Positions 1-7,928 of a stretch of 17,508 nucleotides of DNA are shown here, piece by piece. The notes under the pieces are model-generated. The model was not told the DNA's origin. It saw nothing but the letters and a program-made list of their open reading frames with translations, and did no database searches. The first letter of the stretch is position 1; the number at the start of each line of letters is the position of its first letter. Origin of the DNA: Kerstersia sp052103615 (GTDB lineage: Bacteria > Pseudomonadota > Gammaproteobacteria > Burkholderiales > Burkholderiaceae_B); NCBI RefSeq assembly GCF_052103615.1, contig NZ_JBQEKA010000062.1:1-17508 (forward strand), written 5' to 3'. The position numbers were made by a program, and so were the translations under genes.

Positions 1-79
1 TAATGTTGCTTGACTCCATTCCGAACAAGCTTTAGCTTTTATGACTACTGATTCATGTTTCATATTTAAAGACCGATAC

Positions 80-727
80 ATGGCTGAATCTCCTGCTCCA
101 CAAACTGCTTCCACGCCACGCGAATCGCCAGGCACGCCCAAAACGGCGCGCGGCGCCCGCACTCGCGCGCAAATTCTTCGTTCGGCCGAAACTACCATAG
201 GCACGCTGGGTTATCACCGCGCCGGCATCAGCGACATCACTCGCGCGGCCGGCGTGGCGCAAGGCACGCTGTATTGCTATTTTTCCGGCAAGGAAGAAAT
301 CCTGCGCGAACTGGTGCGTGACATGGGGCGCGAAGTCCGCGCCCACCTGGCCGCCGAAACCCTGAACGCCAAAGACAGACTGGAAGCCGAAGAAAAAGGG
401 CTGCATGCGTTCCTGAAATACATTCTGGATCACCCCTCGCTCTATCGAGTCCTGCAGGAAGCGCAATCGGTGGATGAATCCATCTACCGCGAATATTACG
501 AATCCTTCGGGCGCGGCTATGTGCGCTTGCTCGCCGATGCGACACGCAAAGGCGAAATCCGGCCCGGCAATGACGAAATCCGCGTCTGGGCCTTGATGGG
601 CATGGCCCATTTCCTGGGCTTGCGATTCTGCATCTGGAAGCAGGACACGCCTTTCGAAGCCATTGTTGAAACCATAGGCGGGCTGTTCCGCCACGGGCTC
701 GCGCTCGACCGCAAGGAGAAATCATGA
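80..727 (+). CDS. TetR/AcrR-family transcriptional regulator
   Basis: A 215-residue one-component repressor of the TetR family. After a Pro/Ala/Thr-rich leader of about 25 residues comes the N-terminal DNA-binding domain (about 27-75), with the helix-turn-helix around 48-67 (ISDITRAAGVAQGTLYCYF) followed by GKEEILREL, the classic TetR signature. The rest is the helical ligand-binding and dimerisation domain. The start at 80 gives a usual family length and has a weak AAAGA upstream; an in-frame ATG at 41 would add 13 residues and has no better ribosome site. Its stop overlaps the hydratase start (ATGA), and it heads a cluster of acyl-CoA genes, so an acyl-CoA or related acid is a reasonable inducer. 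That is inference from context. A TTGACT at 10-15 could be a -35 element, but no convincing -10 follows. The family call is secure; the ligand is unknown. Confidence 0.92.
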   Translation: MAESPAPQTASTPRESPGTPKTARGARTRAQILRSAETTIGTLGYHRAGISDITRAAGVAQGTLYCYFSGKEEILRELVRDMGREVRAHLAAETLNAKDRLEAEEKGLHAFLKYILDHPSLYRVLQEAQSVDESIYREYYESFGRGYVRLLADATRKGEIRPGNDEIRVWALMGMAHFLGLRFCIWKQDTPFEAIVETIGGLFRHGLALDRKEKS

Positions 728-1468
728 GCCAGGAACTGGTGCTGACGCGCATTCATGCCGGGGTCGCGGAGATCCGGCTCAACCGCCCGACCCGCCACAA
801 CGCCCTGGTGCCAGCGCTGCTCGACGCGCTGCTGCAGGCGCTAGACCAGGTGCGCGCCGAAGAACCGCGCGCCATCGTGCTGGCGGCCCAAGGCCGCTCG
901 TTTTCCAGCGGCGGCGACGTGCAGGGCTTTCATGGCGTTCCCCGCTCTGAACGCCGCAGCTATGCCCGGCAGGTCGTCGGCGCGCTCAATGAAGTGATCC
1001 TGACCCTGCTGCAACTGCCCTGCCCGACGGTCGCAGCTGTCCAAGGGCTGGTCACTGGCGGCTCGGTCGGCCTGGCGCTGGCCTGCGATCTGGCCATTGG
1101 CGGCCCGCAGACCTCCTTTGCGCCCTGGTACACGGCCGTCGGTTTCAGCCCGGATGGCGGCTGGACCACGCTGATGCCTGAACGCATCGGGCGTGCCCGC
1201 GCGCTCTCGGTGCAACTGCTCAATGAGCGCCTGGAGGCGCCGGAAGCTGTCCGCCTGGGGCTGCTGCACCAATTGGCGCCGGATACCGGCCACGCGCATG
1301 GCCGCAGGCCGGCCCGGCAGCATCCTCCACACGCTGGCTCAGGTCCGTCCCGACCCGCAAATCGTGGCGGCAGGCCTGGCGCGCGAGTTGCAGCACTTCC
1401 TGGAACAAATTGATACAGACGAGGCCGCGCGCGGCATGCAGGATTTCCTCGGCATCACGCGCCGCTGA
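724..1468 (+). pseudogene. Enoyl-CoA hydratase/isomerase (crotonase family), frameshifted
   Basis: Crotonase-fold protein acting on acyl-CoA thioesters. The intact frame from 724 shows the first oxyanion-hole segment FSSGGDV (60-66) and the second GLVTGGSVGLALACDLAIG (108-126). It then has a SPDGGW segment (142-147) like that of PaaG-type isomerases, where an Asp rather than the usual Glu pair is expected to be catalytic. After about residue 190 the frame degenerates into Arg/Pro-rich sequence and stops at 1413. The expected C-terminal part, ILHTLAQVRPDPQ through HFLEQIDTDEAARGMQDFLG, continues in the next frame to 1468. One extra base (or two missing) between about 1285 and 1325 explains this; the repaired product would be 247 residues, close to family length. 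A good AGGAG lies 5 bases before the start, and the start overlaps the tetR stop. It may be a true pseudogene or a sequencing error. Confidence 0.85.
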
Positions 1469-1514
1469 CATCAGCCGGCGGCACGGCTGCCGTTCCATCA
1501 AAGAGGAGAAACCC

Positions 1515-3998
1515 ATGCTGTGGAAAAACCGTGTACGGCCCTACCGCTGGCGCGCCCTGATATTCAGCGCCCTGCTATTGCCTGCCCTGCCCGCGCAGGC
1601 CCTGCAAACCTTTGCCGATGAAGACCGCAGCAGCGATCTGCTCAGCGAAGCCGCGCACCAGCGCTATCAATTCAATACACCGACTACCGTCACATACGAC
1701 CCCGATTCGCTAGGCAGCAGCGCCGCCGCGGCCCGTGTCTATGTGGCAGATATGGGTAATCACCGCATTCAGGTGCTGGATCTGGACGGGCGCAGCATCG
1801 GTATGCTGGACGACGCCGACACCCAACTGGCCGACGATAGCCCCGCCGCCAGTGTGCCCAGCATCCAGGCGCCGCTGGGCATTGCGTTTCTGTCACGCGG
1901 CGAAGCCGAGGATGAACGCCTGGCCGGGCTGTATGTGAATGATGTCGGGCGGCATCAGATCCACTTCTTCCGCACCGTGGCGGACGACGCCGATGCGTTC
2001 CGCTATGTGGCCTCATTCGGCACACCGGGCCACGGCAGTGGCGACGCTTTGCAAATGCCCCGCAATGTCGTCGTCACGCCGCAAGGCTATATGGTGGTTT
2101 CCGATGAATTCAACCACCGCCTCAAAGTATTCCGAATCGACCCCGACCAGGGCTACCAGGCCAGCCTGGTGCAGACCCTGGGCTGGCAGGATGCCGCAGG
2201 CAATCCGGCAGGCGCCGGCCCCCTCATCCGCGGCACCGACCGCGATTACGGCACGCCTTCGGCCAATTACGATGACTATGCCTCCGCGCCGGAAAAGCGC
2301 GACGGCTTCCGTATTCCCCAGGGCCTGACCTACTACCGCGCAGCCACCGGCGCCACCTACATTTATGTGGCGGACAACGGCAACAACCGCATCAAAATCT
2401 ACCATCTGGATCCGTCCAGCGGCCAGCTCGCCTTGCTGGACATGATCGGCCGTCTGCGTGATGCCGGCAACACGGTTGACCACCTGAAACGGCCGCGTGG
2501 CGTGCGTACCGATGCCCAGGGCAACCTGTATATCGCCGATACCTACAACGGCCGCATCCTGCGCCTGCCCAACCTGGCCGGGCCGGGTGAAGCTCATGCC
2601 GTGCGCTACCGCGCCAGCGGCGCCGACGACGCCCGCGCCACTTGGGTCTATGGCCACCTGGGCATTCACCAGGTGGAAATGCGCAGCCCGGCAACATCCG
2701 CCAATGAAGATGCCGCCTTCCAGCTGCCCAACGACCTGGTGCCGCTGGTCCGCGCCGATGGCAGCATTCAGCGTGAAAACGTCTGGTCCTGGGGCATGCT
2801 TTACACCAATGCGCGCGTGCATCTGGTCAGCGATAGCGGCAACAACCGCATCAAGAAATGCTGGACCAACGACGCAGGCACCAGCCTGCTGCGCTGCTCG
2901 GTATCGCGCGGCGTGGGCACGGCGCTCAGCCATGAGTTCTGGGGCTACCCCCGCACCCTGGCCGGCCAATTGCACTCGGCCAGCGGCATGGCCTGGCTGC
3001 CTGCCAGCCAGCGCCTGCTGGTCAGCGATACGCCCAATTCGCGCATCAATATCTATAACGCGGCCGGCGTGTACCAGGGGCGCTTCACCGGCGCGGATAT
3101 CAGCCTGGGCGTGACCGGTATCAGCAGCTTCCGCGACCCCGTCTTCGGCGATGCCGTCGCCGTGCTGGTGGGCGCCGATCTGACCCTACCCTGGCCTTAT
3201 ACCGGCGACAGCAGTCTGCGCATTTACGATGCCAGCGGCTCCTTGCGCAATATCTTCAACCTCAACTCCCGGACGACCGGGCTGAGCGTGCCCGCCATCG
3301 GCCTGAGCAACGGCAATTACCCGGTCGCGGTTTCAGTCAAACCGCAAACGGCAAGCGGCAGACAACACGCGATCTATCTGAGCAGTTTCTCCAATCTGGT
3401 CTGGCGTTTCGACTACAACGCAGCCAGCGGCAGCCTGACGCGCGCGTGGTTCAGCGGCGGCCCGGATACCGCCAAGGGCAGTGACTTGGGGAATAACTGG
3501 AGCCTGGGCCCGGCGTTTTATCAGCAAGGCGCGCCTGGCCGCTTTGATCAGATCGGCAGCGTGCTGGCCCTGAATGATCGCGTTTATGTGACGGACCGCC
3601 GCAATCAGCGCATTCAGGCGCTGTCCCCGGCCAACGGCACGCGCCTGGGCCAGATCGGCATAGGCGGCGGCACCTATGACCACCCCGATGGCCTGGATCC
3701 GCAACGCTTTTTCCTGCCTGCCGGCCTGGCCTATGACACCAGCCGCGACGCCCTGCTTGTGGCCGATGGCTTCAATATGGTGGCGCGCGCCTGGCACAAC
3801 CCGGATGGCGTCGCGCCAGACGGCAGCAATCTGATCTCGCCCGCCTATATCGGCCACTGGCTCAACCCCGCCCTGGGCACCCGGCCCGGCGGCATGTTCG
3901 ATACAGAGCTCATTACCGCAGGCGATAACGGCATTTATGTCTTTTCGCTGATCAGCAACCGCATTACCCGCTTCGACTGGAGCGAATTGCAGCCCTGA
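1515..3998 (+). CDS. Exported NHL-repeat beta-propeller protein
   Basis: An 827-residue protein with a Sec signal peptide: a basic start (MLWKNRVRPYRWR), a hydrophobic stretch (ALIFSALLLPALP) and a likely cleavage after AQA near residue 29. The mature part carries at least eight NHL-like blades, seen as recurring [VI]YVAD-x-GN-x-RI motifs: VYVADMGNHRIQVLD, VVSDEFNHRLKVF, IYVADNGNNRIKIY, LYIADTYNGRIL, LVSDSGNNRIKK, LLVSDTPNSRINIY, VYVTDRRNQRIQAL and LLVADGFNMVARAW. This implies one or two beta-propellers in the periplasm or outside the cell; no membrane anchor or sorting signal is visible at the C-terminus. The start is set by AAGAGGAGAA at 1501-1510, five bases upstream, and by the signal peptide. 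It lies 46 bases after the hydratase and 82 before the ligase, in the same direction. NHL propellers bind ligands or act as hydrolases or lyases; no catalytic set is recognisable, so the function is unknown. Confidence 0.9.
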   Translation: MLWKNRVRPYRWRALIFSALLLPALPAQALQTFADEDRSSDLLSEAAHQRYQFNTPTTVTYDPDSLGSSAAAARVYVADMGNHRIQVLDLDGRSIGMLDDADTQLADDSPAASVPSIQAPLGIAFLSRGEAEDERLAGLYVNDVGRHQIHFFRTVADDADAFRYVASFGTPGHGSGDALQMPRNVVVTPQGYMVVSDEFNHRLKVFRIDPDQGYQASLVQTLGWQDAAGNPAGAGPLIRGTDRDYGTPSANYDDYASAPEKRDGFRIPQGLTYYRAATGATYIYVADNGNNRIKIYHLDPSSGQLALLDMIGRLRDAGNTVDHLKRPRGVRTDAQGNLYIADTYNGRILRLPNLAGPGEAHAVRYRASGADDARATWVYGHLGIHQVEMRSPATSANEDAAFQLPNDLVPLVRADGSIQRENVWSWGMLYTNARVHLVSDSGNNRIKKCWTNDAGTSLLRCSVSRGVGTALSHEFWGYPRTLAGQLHSASGMAWLPASQRLLVSDTPNSRINIYNAAGVYQGRFTGADISLGVTGISSFRDPVFGDAVAVLVGADLTLPWPYTGDSSLRIYDASGSLRNIFNLNSRTTGLSVPAIGLSNGNYPVAVSVKPQTASGRQHAIYLSSFSNLVWRFDYNAASGSLTRAWFSGGPDTAKGSDLGNNWSLGPAFYQQGAPGRFDQIGSVLALNDRVYVTDRRNQRIQALSPANGTRLGQIGIGGGTYDHPDGLDPQRFFLPAGLAYDTSRDALLVADGFNMVARAWHNPDGVAPDGSNLISPAYIGHWLNPALGTRPGGMFDTELITAGDNGIYVFSLISNRITRFDWSELQP

Positions 3999-4014
3999 TT
4001 CCCGGGCGGCCTCT

Positions 4015-4053
4015 GCCACCGCATGCCGCCACCGCATGCCGCCACCGCATGCC
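4015..4053 (+). repeat. Perfect triple 13-base tandem repeat before the ligase gene
   Basis: Three identical copies of GCCACCGCATGCC lie head to tail at 4015-4027, 4028-4040 and 4041-4053, in the gap between the propeller and ligase genes. Each copy contains the palindrome GCATGC and an ATG (4023, 4036, 4049). Because the unit is 13 bases, the three ATGs are in three different frames; the one at 4036 is in frame with the ligase. None has a ribosome site. It is a candidate variable-number repeat. Confidence 0.9.
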
Positions 4054-4080
4054 GCCCCTCATTCACTCCCCGGAATACGC

Positions 4081-5619
4081 ATGGACATGTTCGACTTGAC
4101 TGCCAGGCGGGCACGCCTGAACCCTGAGCACCTGGCGCTGGAAGATCTCGCCGATGGCACGCGCTATACCTATCGAGAGCTGGACGAGCGGGCCGCGCGC
4201 TTTGCTGCCGCTGCCGCGGAACACTGGCAGTTGCAGCCAGGCGCGCGGGTCGCCTGGCTGGGCCATAATCGCGCGGAATTTTTTGCCATGCTATTCGGCT
4301 GTGCCAAGGCCGGGCTGATCCTGGTGCCGCTCAACTGGCGCCTGGCCATCCCGGAACTGGAAGTCCTGCTGGCGGACAGCCAGCCTGAGGTACTGATTTA
4401 CGGCGCTGAGTTCGCGCCAGCGGCTGCGCAATTGGCTGCCCGCCATCCGGCGCCGCTGAGCCTGATTGCGCTGGACCAGGCCCCAGGGGATGCCCCAGGC
4501 ACCGCGCGGCACTATGGCGCAGACCTGGCAAACGTCACTCCCGACCTGACGCCGCGCCCGGACCGCAGCGCGGACAGCCCCTGGTATCTGCTCTATACCT
4601 CAGGCACGACCAGCCGTCCCAAGGGCGTCATCCAGACCTTCCGCATGATGATGGCCAATTACCTGAATATCGGCCTGGCTGTGCGCCTGAACGCGGATGA
4701 TGTCCTGCTCAATGTTCTGCCTGTCTTCCATACGGCGGGCATTAATCTGTATTCCTCCGCCTTGCTTATGCTGGGCGGCACCGTGCTGGTCCAGCGCACC
4801 TTTGACGCCAGCCAGGCCCTGGACACACTGGCCCGGCGCGCCACCATCTTTTTTGGTGTTCCCGCCATTTACCAAGCGCTGCTGGAGCACCCGGAGTTTT
4901 CCGGCGCCTCATTGCAAGGCGTGCGCTCATGGGGCTGCGGCGGCGCAGCCATGCCGGTCGCCGTCGCGCAGCGCTATGCCAGCGCAGGCATCCTGGTGCG
5001 TACCGGCATGGGCATGACCGAAGCCGGGCCTACCGTCTTTCTGCTCGACGAAGACCAGGTGCTGCGCAAGCCCGGCGCAGCCGGCCGGCCGCAACTGGTG
5101 ACCGAAGTGCGCATCGTGGACCGCGAAGGCCGCGATGTCGCGCCTGGCGAGGCCGGGGAACTGCTGGTGCGCGGCCCGGGCGTCACGCCGGGCTACTGGC
5201 AGCGCCCGGATGCCACGGCCGACGCCATGCTGCCCGGCGGCTGGCTGCGCACAGGCGACGTCGCCCGCTGTGACGCCGACGGCGATTACACCATTGTTGA
5301 CCGCTGGAAAGACATGTTCATTTCCGGCGGGGAAAACGTCTATCCCGCCGAAGTCGAAGCCGTCCTGCTGCAACACCCCGCCATTACCGAAGCGGCGGTT
5401 GTCGGCATGGCGGATGAGCGCTGGGGCGAAGTCGGCCATGCCAGCATTGTTCCCGCCGCAGACGCCGGCCCGCTGGATCTCGACGCCCTGCGCCAGTTCT
5501 GCCGCGAACGGCTGGCAGGCTACAAAGTGCCCAAAGTTTTTGTCTTGCGTGACGCCTTGCCGCGCAATGCGCTGGGCAAAGTCATCAAACAGGAGTTGCG
5601 CCATGCTGCCCACGACTGA
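4081..5619 (+). CDS. Acyl-CoA synthetase (AMP-forming, ANL superfamily)
   Basis: A 512-residue cytoplasmic ligase that activates a carboxylic acid to the acyl-adenylate and then the CoA thioester. Visible motifs are the phosphate-binding loop YTSGTTSRPKGV (172-183), the adenine/acyl motif GMGMTEAGP, the hinge block WLRTGDVA...DRWKDMFISGGENVYPAEVE (domain-rotation region, W409-E419 and on), and the C-terminal catalytic lysine in NALGKVIKQEL (K500). All core motifs are intact and the length is typical of medium-chain or aryl acyl-CoA ligases. The start at 4081 is preferred because the extra residues from an upstream in-frame ATG at 4036 are encoded by repeat DNA; the ribosome site (CGGAAT) is weak. 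It overlaps maoC by 17 bases. The neighbouring hydratases suggest the product feeds a beta-oxidation-like route. Substrate specificity cannot be read from the sequence. Confidence 0.95.
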   Translation: MDMFDLTARRARLNPEHLALEDLADGTRYTYRELDERAARFAAAAAEHWQLQPGARVAWLGHNRAEFFAMLFGCAKAGLILVPLNWRLAIPELEVLLADSQPEVLIYGAEFAPAAAQLAARHPAPLSLIALDQAPGDAPGTARHYGADLANVTPDLTPRPDRSADSPWYLLYTSGTTSRPKGVIQTFRMMMANYLNIGLAVRLNADDVLLNVLPVFHTAGINLYSSALLMLGGTVLVQRTFDASQALDTLARRATIFFGVPAIYQALLEHPEFSGASLQGVRSWGCGGAAMPVAVAQRYASAGILVRTGMGMTEAGPTVFLLDEDQVLRKPGAAGRPQLVTEVRIVDREGRDVAPGEAGELLVRGPGVTPGYWQRPDATADAMLPGGWLRTGDVARCDADGDYTIVDRWKDMFISGGENVYPAEVEAVLLQHPAITEAAVVGMADERWGEVGHASIVPAADAGPLDLDALRQFCRERLAGYKVPKVFVLRDALPRNALGKVIKQELRHAAHD

Positions 5620-6496
5620 CCCGGCCGCCCTCGTCAGCCACAGCTCGCTGAGCCAACAGGACTTTGATCGCTTTGCGGCCCTCAGCGGCGACCACAATCC
5701 CATTCACGTCGATCCGGTCTTTTCCGCCAGCACCCCTTTCGGGGCTACGGTCTCTCATGGCATGCTGTTGTTCAGCCGCCTGCGCGGCCTCGTGGAGCGG
5801 CATTACCCCGGCCTGCCGCTGGCCAGCCAGACCTTGATGTTTCCGGCGCCCTGCTATGCCGATGAGCCCCTGAAACTTGTGCTCACGCCAGAGCCCGCTC
5901 CGGCCGGACAGGGCATTGCCCTGCGCACGGAAATCATCAAACAGGATGGCCGCCACGGCCTGCGCGGCCACTGCGTGCTGCACGCTGCCGCCGATGCCCA
6001 AGCTGCGGCCCATCCCCCTGCCCATAGCGCCACCCACGCCAGCCGCGCCGCCCACCCCGCTGCCAATACGGCGGCGCCCGCGCCGCTGGCGCCAGGCTCG
6101 GCGGGCGCGGCAGCGCTGGTCCCAAGCATGGCCCGCTTTCTGGCCCTGCGCGCTGGCGATAGCGCCACGCTGGAGCGCTGCTACACCCAGGACGATTATG
6201 CGGTCTGGGCAGCCTTGGCCGATAGCCCAGCCGTTCCCGCAGCACTTCCCGAACCCCTGATTCCAGCCTTGTTTTCCTGCCTGCTGGGCGAAGAGCTGCC
6301 AGGCCACGGCACCAATTACCTGAAACAGTCTTTGCATTTTCTCGCGCCGGCTCAGCCTGCGGAGCCCCTGCGCGCCAGCGTGACCGTCAGCCGCCTGCGT
6401 GCCGACAAGGCACTGGTAAATCTGCAAACCCGTTGCACAGGCGCCGATGGACGCCTGCTGTGCCACGGTGAAGCCCTTGTTCTGTTCCGCCAATGA
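5603..6496 (+). CDS. Two-domain MaoC-like (hotdog) hydratase
   Basis: A 297-residue protein with two hotdog folds. The N-terminal domain carries the (R)-hydratase 2 motif, ALSGDHNPIHVD, with catalytic Asp30 and His35, followed by FGATVSHGMLLFSRL. An Ala/Pro-rich linker (about residues 127-165) leads to a second domain that keeps the flanks of the motif (GDSATLERCYTQDDY and LLGEELPGHGTNYLKQSLHFLAPA) but lacks the GDxNPxH catalytic loop, so it is probably structural. Double-hotdog MaoC proteins with one active half are known. The expected reaction is reversible hydration of a trans-2-enoyl-CoA to an (R)-3-hydroxyacyl-CoA, or a related dehydration. CAGGAG eight bases upstream fixes the start inside the ligase gene, and the stop overlaps the esterase start by four bases, indicating translational coupling. 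Confidence 0.9.
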   Translation: MLPTTDPAALVSHSSLSQQDFDRFAALSGDHNPIHVDPVFSASTPFGATVSHGMLLFSRLRGLVERHYPGLPLASQTLMFPAPCYADEPLKLVLTPEPAPAGQGIALRTEIIKQDGRHGLRGHCVLHAAADAQAAAHPPAHSATHASRAAHPAANTAAPAPLAPGSAGAAALVPSMARFLALRAGDSATLERCYTQDDYAVWAALADSPAVPAALPEPLIPALFSCLLGEELPGHGTNYLKQSLHFLAPAQPAEPLRASVTVSRLRADKALVNLQTRCTGADGRLLCHGEALVLFRQ

Positions 6497-7476
6497 CGCC
6501 ACATCCTCTTGCTGCAGCACCCTCACCCGCCCCCCAGACCGTCCTGCGCGCGGACCCGCCGCCTGCGCTGGCATCCTGGCTGGCCCTTGCCAATCTGGCT
6601 GGCGCCGAAGCGCGCAAGCGCGGTGTTCCCGATACCCCGCAAGCCGCCCGCGACGGCCTGGCCATGATGACGCGACGCTTCTGCGGCGATGCGCCCGCCC
6701 TGCCCTGGGAACGTGATCTCATCATCGGCCCGCAGGCCACGCCGGTACGCCTGTATGATCCGCGCCCGGATCAGCCCAAAGCCGTCTGCGTGTATCTTCA
6801 TGGCGGCGGCCATATGGCGGGCAGCGTTGCCGTCTATGACCCGATCTGCCGCCGGCTCGCTGCAAGCAGCGGCTGCCTGGTGGTCTCCGTGGACTACCGT
6901 CTGGCCCCCGAACACCCCTATCCTGATGGCCTGACCGACTGCCTGGGCGTGCTCACGCATCTGCATGCCGCCCTGGCTGAAGCCGGCTGCCAGACCACTG
7001 AGCGGCTCGCCCTGGCAGGCGACTCCGGCGGCGGCGCCCTGGCCGCCACCCTGGCTGTCTTGCTGCGCCGTCATCAGCATCTGCGGCTGGACCGGCTCTT
7101 GCTGATTTATCCCAGTCTGGACTACACCCTGCCGGCGTATCCCTCGCTTCAGGAAAATGGCACGGGCTACCTGCTGGAAACCAGCAAAATACGCTGGTAT
7201 TTCGATCATTATTTCCAGCACGACGAAGACCGCCGCCAGGCCTCCCCCCTCTACATGGAAATGGATGGCCTGCCGCCCACGCTACTCGTGACAGCCGGCC
7301 TGTGCCCCTTGCGTGACGAAGGGCTGGCCTATCTGGCGCGGCTGCAACAGCATGGCATCGCCAACCAGCACCTGCACCTGCCCGATATGATTCATGCCTG
7401 CCTGAATCTGCACGCCCTGGCACCCGAAGCCTGCGGCCGGATTTATCAAACCATGACAGACTTCATTCACCAGTGA
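6493..7476 (+). CDS. Alpha/beta hydrolase, HSL (family IV) esterase
   Basis: A 327-residue carboxylesterase of the hormone-sensitive-lipase family. The oxyanion motif HGGG is at 103-106, and the nucleophile elbow GDSGGG puts the catalytic serine at 178. Asp275 (TAGLCPLRDEGLAYL) and His301 (DMIHAC) complete the triad. An N-terminal cap region is present and there is no signal peptide, so it should act in the cytoplasm. Its ATG overlaps the maoC stop (ATGA at 6493-6496) and no ribosome site is seen, so translation is probably coupled. It is the last gene of the cluster. Beside an acyl-CoA ligase, such an esterase plausibly frees the acid that the ligase then activates; this is inference. No clear terminator follows. 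Confidence 0.93.
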   Translation: MTPHPLAAAPSPAPQTVLRADPPPALASWLALANLAGAEARKRGVPDTPQAARDGLAMMTRRFCGDAPALPWERDLIIGPQATPVRLYDPRPDQPKAVCVYLHGGGHMAGSVAVYDPICRRLAASSGCLVVSVDYRLAPEHPYPDGLTDCLGVLTHLHAALAEAGCQTTERLALAGDSGGGALAATLAVLLRRHQHLRLDRLLLIYPSLDYTLPAYPSLQENGTGYLLETSKIRWYFDHYFQHDEDRRQASPLYMEMDGLPPTLLVTAGLCPLRDEGLAYLARLQQHGIANQHLHLPDMIHACLNLHALAPEACGRIYQTMTDFIHQ

Positions 7477-7650
7477 ATGCCGGGCTGCCAGAGAAATCGC
7501 CGATAATAGGCGCAAGGAACAGAACCGCCAGCTAGCTGCCGCTGATTTGCCGGGCCTGGCGGCCTCCCGTCTTGCCCTCGCTTTCAAGCGCCGCGCTTAG
7601 ACTGCCAGGGTTACTTTCATGCCTCACCCGCATGGCAAGCTCGGCACTCT

Positions 7651-7710
7651 TCAGTCCCCGTCAGCCACCGTCAGCCCCCTGCAGCCCCTTTTCATCCCTT
7701 TTTCAGCCTC
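7651..7710 (+). repeat. 10-base periodic pyrimidine-rich repeat
   Basis: Five consecutive 10-base units starting at 7651, 7661, 7671, 7681 and 7691 read TCAGTCCCCG, TCAGCCACCG, TCAGCCCCCT, GCAGCCCCTT and TTCATCCCTT; a sixth TCAGCC follows at 7703, two bases out of phase. The tract ends about 20 bases before the lipoprotein start. The spacing is close to one helical turn. The rest of the 255-base gap after the esterase gene holds only a weak inverted repeat (CCGCCAG at 7525-7531 and CTGGCGG at 7556-7562). Confidence 0.6.
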
Positions 7711-7731
7711 ATTTCTGCCACCTCAGGACTC

Positions 7732-7923
7732 ATGAATCTGCTCAAACTTCCCTTTTTCCTGGCCTTGGGCGCCGCCCTGCTGGCTGCGTGCACCACACAG
7801 GAAAAACAGCTGGTCCAGGAACTCGAAAACCTGCCCGGTGTGACCTGTGATATTGCCGACGACGGTGCCGAGACCAATTGTCATCCCGACAGTCTGCAAG
7901 TGACAGAAGGCACCGGGCGATAA
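7732..7923 (+). CDS. Small predicted lipoprotein
   Basis: A 63-residue reading frame with a textbook lipoprotein signal: MNLLKLPFFLALGAALLAAC, where LAAC is the lipobox and Cys20 the expected lipidated residue. The mature part is only about 44 residues (TTQEKQLVQELENLPGVTC...), acidic, with two further cysteines (39 and 50) that could form a disulfide. No family is recognised. The ribosome site is weak (CAGGAC about five bases upstream). The gene converges on dnaE2; only five bases separate the two stop codons and there is no terminator hairpin between them, so the transcripts probably overlap. The lipobox is the main support for it being real. Confidence 0.68.
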   Translation: MNLLKLPFFLALGAALLAACTTQEKQLVQELENLPGVTCDIADDGAETNCHPDSLQVTEGTGR

Positions 7924-7928
7924 ACGCT

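Noticed and set aside
41..79. Upstream start for the TetR gene
   Set aside because: In frame, but without a ribosome site, and it adds residues unlike the family N-terminus; the start at 80 is preferred, though not certain.
2013..2975. 320-codon open frame on the minus strand
   Set aside because: Antisense to the NHL propeller gene, with Val/Ala/Gly-rich composition mirroring the + strand repeats and no start signal.
5585..6574. 329-codon open frame on the minus strand
   Set aside because: Antisense to maoC; low-complexity Gly/Ala/Arg sequence, no recognisable domain.
7525..7562. Terminator for the esterase operon
   Set aside because: The CCGCCAG/CTGGCGG stem is short, its loop is 24 bases and no T-run follows.
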